Positions 1 through 6,111 of a DNA stretch of 6,111 bases are shown piece after piece. Where the stretch lies: contig CAJWPW010000077.1 of the NCBI GenBank assembly GCA_913045415.1, positions 1-6,111 on the forward strand, read 5' to 3'. Under the pieces are notes generated by a model. It did no database searches. It was not told the DNA's origin and saw only the letters and a list, made by a program, of their open reading frames with translations. A program made the position numbers and the translations under genes. Source of the DNA: an uncultured Fidelibacterota bacterium (GTDB lineage Bacteria; Marinisomatota; Marinisomatia; Marinisomatales; UBA1611). How positions within the stretch are numbered: the stretch's first letter is position 1; every line of letters begins with the position of its first letter.

Positions 1-149
1 TAAAAGAGATGCGGGATAAAACCCATGATTACAACGGGACACCGCTTCGTGTTACCTTCCATCCGGCTGCCCTCTTAAGGAATCCAAATTTCAAGAAACC
101 CGCGTGGACCGATTTCCAGTGGATTCGGGATTATTTACAAAACGTATAA
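1..149 (+). CDS. Uracil-DNA glycosylase, family 4-like (3' end only)
   Basis: This is the C-terminal end of a protein entering from the left; 48 complete codons precede the TAA at 147-149 (reading frame starts at base 3). The visible tail carries T-F-H-P-A-A-L-L-R-N-P (His codon at 60-62) followed by K-K-P-A-W-T-D-F-Q. This matches the end of family 4 (UDGa-type, iron-sulfur) uracil-DNA glycosylases: a T-[YF]-H-P-[AS]-x-L-L-R-N-P loop, then a K-R-P-x-W-x-D-L helix. In that family the His-Pro loop contributes to the active site that excises uracil from DNA, starting base excision repair in the cytoplasm. The family's iron-sulfur cysteines would lie upstream of the window, so they cannot be checked. 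The stop is 4 bases before the dnaB start, suggesting co-transcription. The superfamily call is firm; the exact subfamily (4 versus a related phage-polymerase-type UDG) is less so. Confidence 0.85.
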   Translation, partial: KEMRDKTHDYNGTPLRVTFHPAALLRNPNFKKPAWTDFQWIRDYLQNV

Positions 150-153
150 AACA

Positions 154-1500
154 ATGACACCAGACGATAACCAGATACTCAATGTTCAACCCCACTCCGA
201 TGATGCGGAAATGGCAGTTCTTGGGTCTATGCTGGCTTCAAAAGAAGCCGTTAGTCAAACAATTCAATGGTTAGGTCCAGAGCATTTTTATAAAGATGGA
301 AATGGGAAAATCTATTCGGTCATGCTCAACTTATTTGATAAAGGTGAGCCAATTGATACCGTATCCGTCATTGATCTTCTCAAGAAAAATAAAGATCTAG
401 AATCTGTTGGTGGTGCATATTATGTGACCGGCTTAGTTGAATCAGTTCCCACGGCAGCCCATGCTGAGCGATATTCCAAGATTGTATTAGAAAAAGCTTT
501 ACTCCGGAATTTGATCAATTTGTCCCATGATATTGCAAAAGAAGCTTATGATGACAGTCAGGAGGTAGGTGATATACTAGATACAGTGGAACAGTCCATT
601 TTCAGAATTACCCAGAATCGTTTGAAAGGTGGATTTAAGCACATTGATCCGATACTCGTTGAAGCATTCGAAAAATTAGAGCGTATAAATGCTCAACCAG
701 GCAATGTGATTGGCGTACCATCTGGGTTACTTGATTTAGATGATATAACATCTGGATGGCAAAATGGTGATCTCATCATTATTGCAGGTCGGCCGGGGAT
801 GGGGAAAACAGCTTTGGCTTTATCCATGCTGAGGAATGCTGCATTAGAAGGTGGTGTTGGTGTGGGAATGTTCAGCCTTGAAATGGCAAATCATCAATTG
901 GCTATGCGTCTCCTTTGTGCAGAAGCTCGAGTGGACAGTCATTTTGTCCGGACAGGAAACCTTCCCAAAACCCATTGGAAAAATTTAAGTATTGCCGTTG
1001 GATCCTTGGCTGTAGCACCCATTTATTTGGACGACACACCTGCTCTCACTGTATTAGAACTGCGAGCGAAAGCGCGTCGATTGAAAGCTGAACACAATAT
1101 TGGAATGATCGTCGTGGATTATCTTCAATTGATGCAGGGACCGAAGGGTGTTGAAAGTCGCCAACAGGAAATTTCAGTGATTTCAAGGTCATTAAAAGCT
1201 TTGGCGAAAGAATTAGATATTCCAGTCGTTGCCTTGTCTCAGTTATCTCGTGCCGTTGAACAACGGGCAGATAAGCAACCCCAATTATCAGATCTTCGTG
1301 AAAGTGGTGCTATCGAGCAAGATGCGGATGTCGTCATTTTCCTATACCGTCAGTGGTTGTATACTCAGGATGATGAGGATGAAGGTAAAGCAAAAATCAT
1401 TGTTGCGAAACAGAGAAATGGTCCCACGGGTGCTGTGGACGCGTCTTTTATTAGCAAATATGCACGTTATGAAAATTTATCTCCTTCTGAACCGTTTTAA
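154..1500 (+). CDS. dnaB: Replicative DNA helicase DnaB
   Basis: This is the hexameric 5'-to-3' helicase that unwinds the replication fork and binds primase. At 448 residues it is a usual length for the family. The N-terminal domain starts near residue 13 (H-S-D-D-A-E-M-A-V-L-G) and runs to about 150, followed by a linker and the RecA-like motor from about residue 183. Visible motor motifs are Walker A G-R-P-G-M-G-K-T (212-219), F-S-L-E with the likely catalytic Glu243, Walker B M-I-V-V-D-Y-L-Q-L (318-326), A-L-S-Q-L-S-R-A-V-E-Q-R (360-371), S-D-L-R-E-S-G-A-I-E-Q-D (379-390), and the A-K-Q-R-N-G-P-T-G finger loop (418-426). No intein interrupts these motifs, although DnaB is a frequent intein host. 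ATG 154 is the first usual start after an in-frame stop at 76-78. No Shine-Dalgarno is visible upstream. Its TAA shares one base with the rel start (TAATG). No helicase loader gene is in view. Confidence 0.98.
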   Translation: MTPDDNQILNVQPHSDDAEMAVLGSMLASKEAVSQTIQWLGPEHFYKDGNGKIYSVMLNLFDKGEPIDTVSVIDLLKKNKDLESVGGAYYVTGLVESVPTAAHAERYSKIVLEKALLRNLINLSHDIAKEAYDDSQEVGDILDTVEQSIFRITQNRLKGGFKHIDPILVEAFEKLERINAQPGNVIGVPSGLLDLDDITSGWQNGDLIIIAGRPGMGKTALALSMLRNAALEGGVGVGMFSLEMANHQLAMRLLCAEARVDSHFVRTGNLPKTHWKNLSIAVGSLAVAPIYLDDTPALTVLELRAKARRLKAEHNIGMIVVDYLQLMQGPKGVESRQQEISVISRSLKALAKELDIPVVALSQLSRAVEQRADKQPQLSDLRESGAIEQDADVVIFLYRQWLYTQDDEDEGKAKIIVAKQRNGPTGAVDASFISKYARYENLSPSEPF

Positions 1501-3689
1501 TGGATAACCCTCTTTCAAGATTAGCCCCGCAATTATTCGGAGAATATCCAAAACCATTCATGAATCTGGTTGATGCAGTTTCAGTAGGGCCAGGCGAGGA
1601 AAAGGATGAAATAAAATCTCTTCTTTGGAAGGCTTACGAATACGGAGATTATCATCATGAAGGACAAAAGCGCCGGTCAGGCGAAAATTATTTTACCCAT
1701 TGTGTTGCTGTGGCCCAAAAACTGGCAGATTGGAAAATGGATACTACCACGATTATAGCTGGATTGCTCCATGATACGGTTGAAGATACAGATGTTTCCG
1801 TTGACGGACTTCGACAAGAATTTGGGGATGATTTAGCAAATCTTGTGGAGGGCGTTACAAAGATAGGAGGAATCCACTTTTCAACGCGAAAAGAGAAACA
1901 GGCGGGGAATTTTATGAAAATGCTCCTGTCGGTTGCCAAAGACCTTAGAGTCATCATTATCAAATTTGCTGATCGACTACATAATATGGAAACGATCAAG
2001 CACATGTCCAAGATTAAACAACATCGAATAGCTGTGGAAACCCGTGATGTCTATGTTCCCTTAGCACATCGCCTAGGTATGTCTTCGGTAAAATCTCAAT
2101 TGGAAGATATGGTGTTTCGTGTTTTGGATCCTTCTGGGTATAAGAAATTGGACTCTCAAATAAAATCATCCAAAAGACAACGGGATAAATTTATAAAGGA
2201 GATTATTGGCCCTGTAGCGGATGAATTAAAAATATACGAAATTATTCCTAAGGTCTATGGCAGATCTAAATCCTATTCTTCCATCCATGGAAAAATGATG
2301 TCCCGGGATAAATCCTTTGAAGAAATCTATGATCTTTATGCTATCCGAATCATCGTGGAAAAAATTGAGCAATGTTATTTAGCCTTGGGAATCGTCCACA
2401 GTCTTTACAAACCGATTCAGGAACGGTTCAAAGATTTTATTGCCAATCCTAAAACCAATGGGTACCAGTCTGTGCATACGACCGTTGTTGGACGGAAGGG
2501 TCGATTAGTAGAAATCCAGATCCGCACAGAAGACATGGAAGACACTGCAGAGATTGGTGTGGCTGCACACTGGGTGTATAAAGATGGAAAATCATCGGGA
2601 ATTGATAAAAATGTAAAATGGCTCCGTGAATTATTGGAAATTCTTCAAAATGAATCTGCTGATCCAAAAGAATTCATGGAACTTCTGAAGATCGATTTAT
2701 ACAATGAAGAAATTTTTGTGTTTACTCCTGTTGGTGACCTGATTCAGTTACCTGTAGGTGCAACACCTGTGGATTTTGCGTTTCAGGTTCATACCCAGGT
2801 TGGGATGCATTGCATGGGTGCAAAGATCAATCATTCTGTTGTGCCCTTAAATACTAAATTAAACAATGGGGATATGGTTGAGATCATCACCAGTAAAAGT
2901 CAGATGCCTAGCTATGGTTGGCAAAAGTTTATTGTAACTACCAAAGCGCGAAATCAGGTCAATCGATACCTGAAAATAGTTCAAGATGAAGAAAGTATTA
3001 AAATCGGTGAAGAATTGCTTGAGAAGACTCTTCGTCGAATGAAAATGTTGAAAGATATAAAAGAATTCAGGGAAAGTTTCAGCAAATTTGGTTATTCCGA
3101 CTCTGGGGCATTATTAAAAGCTATTGGGTCAGGAATGATTACCGTTCGAGACATGTTCCGAAAACTACGGCCGCAGGTAGATGAGATCGAAGAAAAGACT
3201 GAAGAAGAAGAATCTTCAAGATTTTTTAATTTTGCAAGGTCCCAAACTAAAGGAATTATCCTGGATGGCATTGATAATCTCATGGTGAATTTTGGAAAAT
3301 GCTGTAACCCGATTCCCGGAGATGAATTGATCGGATTTGTCACTCGTGGACGCGGAATAACGGTTCATCAAAATGCATGTAAAAGTCTCCCCCTACTGAG
3401 CCATGAATCAGATCGGTTAATCCCTGTGGAATGGAATGTGAAATCATCAGATCATTTTAATGTTCGCTTAAGGGTCGTAGTCCAGGATCATAAAGGGGCA
3501 TTAAAGGATATGTCTGAGTGCATTTCGAAGCAAAATGTAAATATTGCCAGTGTGGACATTAAAGTAAAGGAATCTATAGGGGTTGCTCATTTTATTGTCC
3601 AAGTTAATAATAATCGTCAATTAAATCGTCTCATGAGAAAAATGACTAAATTAAAATATGTTGATTATGTAGAAAGAGCAGGTCGATAA
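1500..3689 (+). CDS. rel: Bifunctional (p)ppGpp synthetase/hydrolase (long RSH, Rel/SpoT type)
   Basis: This cytoplasmic, ribosome-associated enzyme makes and degrades the stringent-response alarmone (p)ppGpp. At 729 residues it has the full long-RSH architecture. The HD hydrolase (about 40-205) has predicted Mn ligands His67, His91-Asp92 and Asp158 (in F-A-D-R-L-H-N) and the Glu95-Asp96 pair, so hydrolysis should be active. The synthetase (about 235-365) has G-R-S-K-S-Y-S-S-I, Asp278 in Y-D-L-Y-A-I-R, G-Y-Q-S-V-H-T (321-327) and Glu338 in V-E-I-Q-I-R-T. The R-F-K-D motif (309-312) is the RxKD form of bifunctional Rel/SpoT enzymes rather than the ExDD form of synthetase-only RelA. Then come TGS (about 404-465), a helical region with an acidic linker (562-572), the Cys/zinc-finger domain (C601-C602, His623, Cys627) and a C-terminal ACT domain (about 652-725). 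The start overlaps the dnaB stop by one base without a Shine-Dalgarno; Met21 (1560) is a less likely alternative. It overlaps the next gene by one base (TAATG). Confidence 0.98.
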   Translation: MDNPLSRLAPQLFGEYPKPFMNLVDAVSVGPGEEKDEIKSLLWKAYEYGDYHHEGQKRRSGENYFTHCVAVAQKLADWKMDTTTIIAGLLHDTVEDTDVSVDGLRQEFGDDLANLVEGVTKIGGIHFSTRKEKQAGNFMKMLLSVAKDLRVIIIKFADRLHNMETIKHMSKIKQHRIAVETRDVYVPLAHRLGMSSVKSQLEDMVFRVLDPSGYKKLDSQIKSSKRQRDKFIKEIIGPVADELKIYEIIPKVYGRSKSYSSIHGKMMSRDKSFEEIYDLYAIRIIVEKIEQCYLALGIVHSLYKPIQERFKDFIANPKTNGYQSVHTTVVGRKGRLVEIQIRTEDMEDTAEIGVAAHWVYKDGKSSGIDKNVKWLRELLEILQNESADPKEFMELLKIDLYNEEIFVFTPVGDLIQLPVGATPVDFAFQVHTQVGMHCMGAKINHSVVPLNTKLNNGDMVEIITSKSQMPSYGWQKFIVTTKARNQVNRYLKIVQDEESIKIGEELLEKTLRRMKMLKDIKEFRESFSKFGYSDSGALLKAIGSGMITVRDMFRKLRPQVDEIEEKTEEEESSRFFNFARSQTKGIILDGIDNLMVNFGKCCNPIPGDELIGFVTRGRGITVHQNACKSLPLLSHESDRLIPVEWNVKSSDHFNVRLRVVVQDHKGALKDMSECISKQNVNIASVDIKVKESIGVAHFIVQVNNNRQLNRLMRKMTKLKYVDYVERAGR
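3677..3682 (+). promoter_or_regulatory. Possible ribosome binding site for the HU-like gene
   Basis: AGCAGG lies 6 bases before the ATG at 3689, inside the last codons of rel. It matches the AGGAGG consensus at five of six positions with normal spacing. It is the only start in the window with a plausible Shine-Dalgarno, which would fit a nucleoid protein needing more translation than its neighbours. A five-of-six match can occur by chance in coding sequence, so this is tentative. Confidence 0.35.
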
Positions 3690-3997
3690 TGGAAACAAAA
3701 ACTTATACTAAAATAGATATTGCCACCCAATTGGCTGAACGAAATGGAGTCAGTGTCAGGGCATCCAAGGATCTTGTGGATGATTTTTTCAATATTATGA
3801 GGGGTTTTCTCATAGAAGATCATCCCTATATTAGGATAGAGATAAGGAATTTTGGTGTGTTTGAATCCAAGCCTACGAAAGCAAAACCTCGTGCACGGAA
3901 TCCTAAAACCAATGAAGAGATTTATGTTCCCGCCCATAAGAAAACACAATTCAAGCCTGGGAAGATACTGAAAGCACACCTACGTAAACCTCTCTAA
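3689..3997 (+). CDS. HU/IHF-family DNA-binding (DNA-bending) protein
   Basis: This is a small basic nucleoid-associated protein of 102 residues, slightly longer than the roughly 90-100 usual for HU and IHF subunits. It probably acts as a dimer that bends DNA in chromosome packing, replication and recombination. The N-terminal half (3-45) fits the helix-turn-helix dimerisation body, with T-K-I-D-I-A-T-Q-L-A-E-R at the start. The strand I-E-I-R-N-F-G-V-F (50-58) follows, then the DNA-contacting arm with A-R-N-P-K-T-N-E-E-I (69-78), whose Pro72 matches the intercalating proline, and the closing F-K-P-G-K-I-L-K motif (88-95). N-F-G replaces the commoner G-F-G. The E-I-R-x-F-G-x-F wording resembles IHF subunits, but HU versus IHF cannot be settled here, so no symbol is given. 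It overlaps rel by one base. The ruvX start follows three bases after its stop, in the same reading frame. Confidence 0.93.
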   Translation: METKTYTKIDIATQLAERNGVSVRASKDLVDDFFNIMRGFLIEDHPYIRIEIRNFGVFESKPTKAKPRARNPKTNEEIYVPAHKKTQFKPGKILKAHLRKPL

Positions 3998-4000
3998 TCT

Positions 4001-4414
4001 ATGGGGCGAGTTCTTGGGATCGACTATGGGGATAGTCGAATCGGATTAGCCATGTCTGATCCGCTGAAAATTATCGCTTCTCCATTTAAAACTATTCGAA
4101 ATGAAGGGAATGAAAAATGCCTCCAAGTATTTCAATCTCTAATAAAAGAAAAAGATGTAGAAGCCATAGTAGTTGGGCTTCCTATTGGGTTGAAAGGGCA
4201 GGAAACAGCTCAGACTAAAAAGGTCAGGGAATTCGCTAACTTATTATACACTCTCAAATTACCCATTCGTTTAGAAGATGAACGGCTTTCCTCTGTCAGT
4301 GCAGAAAAATCCATGATCCAACAGAATATCAAAACAGGCCATAATAAAGGATTGATTGATCAACGGGCTGCAGCGATCGTTCTCCAGCAGTTTTTGGATA
4401 AGCAAAACCGATGA
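4001..4414 (+). CDS. ruvX: RuvX/YqgF family putative pre-16S rRNA nuclease / Holliday junction resolvase
   Basis: This is an RNase H-fold nuclease of 137 residues, the normal size for the family. Members have been linked to 5' end maturation of 16S rRNA (E. coli YqgF) and, in other species, to Holliday junction resolution; which role applies here cannot be read from sequence. Visible motifs are the first strand L-G-I-D-Y-G-D-S-R-I-G-L-A with the catalytic Asp8, I-V-V-G-L-P-I-G-L-K-G (56-66), L-E-D-E-R-L-S-S (91-98), and I-D-Q-R-A-A-A-I-V-L-Q-Q-F-L (119-132) with Asp120. These acidic residues match the family's metal-binding set. The protein should be cytoplasmic. No Shine-Dalgarno precedes ATG 4001, which lies 3 bases after the HU-like stop, so translation probably depends on coupling. 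The stop overlaps the lnt start by four bases (ATGA). Confidence 0.95.
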   Translation: MGRVLGIDYGDSRIGLAMSDPLKIIASPFKTIRNEGNEKCLQVFQSLIKEKDVEAIVVGLPIGLKGQETAQTKKVREFANLLYTLKLPIRLEDERLSSVSAEKSMIQQNIKTGHNKGLIDQRAAAIVLQQFLDKQNR

Positions 4415-5907
4415 CCCCCTTCTTTGATCGACCTGCTTGGCAATTGGCTATTTTTGGTGGGATTATTACAGGTATCGCCTATCAGCCTTGGCATTTGGGG
4501 TTATTAGCATGGATTGGACTTATACCCCTTCTCCATATTTGGCTGAATCATGATGCGAATGAAAATGCGAGATATGGGTATGTATTTGGCATGACCCATA
4601 ACCTCATAGCGTTTTACTGGATCGGTGTTAATTCAGGCGCCAGTTTTTGGGTAGTACTACTTTCCCTCATTGCAGCTGTTCTGCATTTAGGAATTTATTG
4701 GGCGGCTGCCGGTTGGGTTTTCGGTAAAGTTAGAGCCTACGGTAACGGATTAGTATTATTTCCGTTTCTCATTGTTTCTATGGAGTGGGTACGGAGTTTT
4801 GGTGTTTTGGGGTTTCCATGGGGGAATATGGCTTTAACTCAATTGGATTTCCTGCCAATGATCCAGATAATGGAAGTGACAGGAACCTATGGAGTAACAC
4901 TATGGATTGTATTACTTAATGTTATACTTTATATACTGATTCAGAATTTTGAACCCAATAAAAAACTGGGATATTTTTTATGGATTTTATTGTTAGGACT
5001 CTGGCTTTCCGGCAATTCAAGAATGAAAGGATTCAACGATTCACTTACAAATATGGGTGTAGCAATCCTTCAACCAAATATTGATCCAAATGCTAAATGG
5101 GATTATAAAAATAGAGAAAAAACCATCACATATATGGATTCCCTTCACTCTCTTGCTATAAACCTTAATCCTGATTTAATTTTGTTTCCTGAAACTGCTT
5201 TCCCTGCATATTTAAGATTGGACCGACACGTTCGGGATCAAATTCAATCAAAAGTTGATTCATCAGGAATTCCTGTGTTAACTGGGACCGTGGATAGAAC
5301 TAAGTCACCTGATGGGCAGAAACGGTATTTCAATAGCAGCATGTTTTTGACGCCAAACCATAAATATATTCTTTATAATAAACTTCATCTCGTTCCATTC
5401 GCAGAATATATTCCTTTGTCAAGTCAATTCCCTTCCCTCAATATGTTGAATTTTGGGCAGGGGAACTTTACCCATGGATCCGAGTACACCATTTTTGAAT
5501 GGAAGGACATAAAATTTTCCAATTTGATCTGTTATGAATCCAGTATCCCTGAGGTTGCTCGTGAATTTATTCAGCAGGGTGCTGATATGTTAACCATCCA
5601 AACAAATGACGGTTGGTTAGGGAAATCAGCAGGTCCCTATCAGCATTATGATGTGGCACGGATCCGCGCTATAGAAAACCGCGTTCCTGTTGTGCGCTCT
5701 GCCAATACGGGAATTTCAGGGCTCATCCTTGCGAATGGAGTATCCATCAAAGAACAGGGCTTGGGTAAAATGGCAGTTTTTAAAGTCACTGTTCCCTTAG
5801 GTGCCACTGGAAGTTTTTATAGTCGAAATGGTGATGTTTTTGCTATGATCTGTTTTGTAATTTTTCTCCTTCTCGGACCCATCCCATGCATAAGAAGACG
5901 ATCTTAA
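4411..5907 (+). CDS. lnt: Apolipoprotein N-acyltransferase
   Basis: Lnt is an inner-membrane enzyme that transfers an acyl chain from phospholipid to the amino group of the lipid-modified N-terminal cysteine. This is the last step of lipoprotein maturation before sorting to the outer membrane. At 498 residues it is close to the E. coli length. The N-terminal part (about 10-200) is a series of hydrophobic segments, including about 11-45, 58-105, 113-128, 160-178 and 186-200, with the conserved G-F-P-W-G-N (134-139). The periplasmic carbon-nitrogen hydrolase domain follows (about 215-465). The nitrilase-type triad is Glu261 (L-F-P-E-T-A-F-P), Lys324 (Y-N-K-L-H-L-V-P-F) and Cys374 (I-C-Y-E-S), with supporting Glu332 and Glu376. 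Q-T-N-D-G-W-L-G (397-404) is also typical. A final membrane helix (about 474-490) precedes a basic tail. No Shine-Dalgarno is visible. The start overlaps ruvX by four bases, and the 3' end overlaps the next gene by 22 bases in another frame. Confidence 0.97.
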   Translation: MTPFFDRPAWQLAIFGGIITGIAYQPWHLGLLAWIGLIPLLHIWLNHDANENARYGYVFGMTHNLIAFYWIGVNSGASFWVVLLSLIAAVLHLGIYWAAAGWVFGKVRAYGNGLVLFPFLIVSMEWVRSFGVLGFPWGNMALTQLDFLPMIQIMEVTGTYGVTLWIVLLNVILYILIQNFEPNKKLGYFLWILLLGLWLSGNSRMKGFNDSLTNMGVAILQPNIDPNAKWDYKNREKTITYMDSLHSLAINLNPDLILFPETAFPAYLRLDRHVRDQIQSKVDSSGIPVLTGTVDRTKSPDGQKRYFNSSMFLTPNHKYILYNKLHLVPFAEYIPLSSQFPSLNMLNFGQGNFTHGSEYTIFEWKDIKFSNLICYESSIPEVAREFIQQGADMLTIQTNDGWLGKSAGPYQHYDVARIRAIENRVPVVRSANTGISGLILANGVSIKEQGLGKMAVFKVTVPLGATGSFYSRNGDVFAMICFVIFLLLGPIPCIRRRS

Positions 5908-6111
5908 TACTTTTACTCTTTACTGGTTTACTTTACGGTGAATCGGTAAGCCTCCACCCCATGGTGAAGTCTGCCATCCTACCGGGATGGGGAGAGGCGG
6001 CTGTACAACAATCCAAAAGAGCCAGAATATTTCGACTTACTGAAGTTTCCTTGGTTACAGCATGCATCAGTGCGTATACATTTTACGGACATCAGGCAAA
6101 ACAGTATAAGT
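5886..6111 (+). CDS. Secreted or membrane-associated protein, N-terminal fragment, function unknown
   Basis: This open frame runs off the right edge; 75 codons are visible. The N-terminus is a good signal peptide: M-H-K-K, then a hydrophobic core (5-17), with likely signal peptidase I cleavage after Gly18 (L-L-Y-G|E-S). There is no lipobox cysteine, so it is not an evident lipoprotein. The mature part has V-K-S-A-I-L-P-G-W-G-E (27-37), a basic stretch (Q-S-K-R-A-R), and a second moderately hydrophobic segment (about 54-67) that may be a membrane helix. A K-S-A-x-[LF]-P-G-x-G motif followed by a hydrophobic segment recalls small envelope proteins of the FCB group (DUF5683-like); this is resemblance only. 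The start lies 22 bases inside lnt with no Shine-Dalgarno. ATG 5886 is preferred because only it includes the signal peptide; the next Met (residue 26) would lose it. Location after lnt suggests co-expression, not a proven shared function. Confidence 0.75.
   Translation, partial: MHKKTILILLLFTGLLYGESVSLHPMVKSAILPGWGEAAVQQSKRARIFRLTEVSLVTACISAYTFYGHQAKQYK

Noticed and set aside
784..1416. Possible intein in the DnaB motor domain
   Set aside because: Walker A through the arginine-finger loop are continuous and the protein has normal length, so there is no insertion.
1229..1507. Plus-strand frame of 92 codons inside the end of dnaB
   Set aside because: It is an alternative frame of conserved DnaB motifs; its Met- and Leu-rich translation resembles no known protein.
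3211..3227. AATCTT-C-AAGATT inverted repeat followed by a T run, resembling a terminator
   Set aside because: The one-base loop cannot form a stable hairpin as drawn, and it lies mid-rel in codons for the acidic linker (E-E-S-S-R-F-F).
1688..3343. Three minus-strand open frames (1688-2011, 2449-2667, 3092-3343) opposite rel
   Set aside because: Each is covered by conserved Rel domains on the plus strand and has no motif of its own, so they are chance antisense frames.
1500..3689. Synthetase-only RelA
   Set aside because: The intact HD metal site and the R-F-K-D motif at 309-312 indicate a bifunctional enzyme.
3665..3979. Open frame of 104 codons on the minus strand opposite the HU-like gene
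   Set aside because: It lies almost wholly antisense to a gene with clear family motifs, and its translation shows no recognisable domain.
1..6111. Internal promoters, terminators, tRNA/rRNA genes, CRISPR arrays, insertion sequences or attachment sites
   Set aside because: The window has essentially no intergenic DNA, and no direct repeats, hairpin-plus-T tracts, transposase motifs or RNA gene signatures were seen. AT-rich -10-like strings inside genes are too common to call.

Overview
This 6.1 kb window is a dense, single-strand (+) run of core housekeeping genes from a Gram-negative (diderm) bacterium. An apolipoprotein N-acyltransferase (Lnt) implies triacylated lipoproteins and an outer membrane. 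The DNA leans AT-rich by eye. Most start codons lack a Shine-Dalgarno sequence, and the last gene begins a secreted protein with an S-A-I-L-P-G-W-G-E motif. Together these suggest the Fibrobacterota-Chlorobiota-Bacteroidota (FCB) superphylum or a relative such as Neomarinimicrobiota (SAR406). This placement is inference: no rRNA or other decisive marker is present.

Layout, left to right: the 3' end of a family 4-type uracil-DNA glycosylase (to 149); the replicative helicase dnaB (154-1500); a full-length bifunctional (p)ppGpp synthetase/hydrolase, rel (1500-3689); an HU/IHF-type DNA-bending protein (3689-3997); ruvX/yqgF (4001-4414); lnt (4411-5907); and the start of a signal-peptide-bearing protein (5886 to beyond the window end). 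Every junction is a 3-4 base gap or an overlap of 1, 1, 4 or 22 bases. There is therefore no intergenic space for a promoter or terminator, and the set is probably one transcription unit with translational coupling. No stretch over 300 bases lacks a gene.

The first five genes concern DNA and growth control: uracil excision repair, fork unwinding, the stringent-response alarmone, nucleoid architecture, and a RuvX nuclease linked to Holliday junctions or rRNA processing. The last two turn to the envelope: lipoprotein maturation and an exported or membrane protein. All complete proteins keep their key catalytic or binding motifs, with no frameshift, intein, insertion sequence, CRISPR array or RNA gene visible. 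I see no undescribed biological system here. The items most worth a second look are the near-absence of Shine-Dalgarno sites, the gapless gene order, the HU-RuvX same-frame junction, and the unrecognised secreted protein at the right edge.
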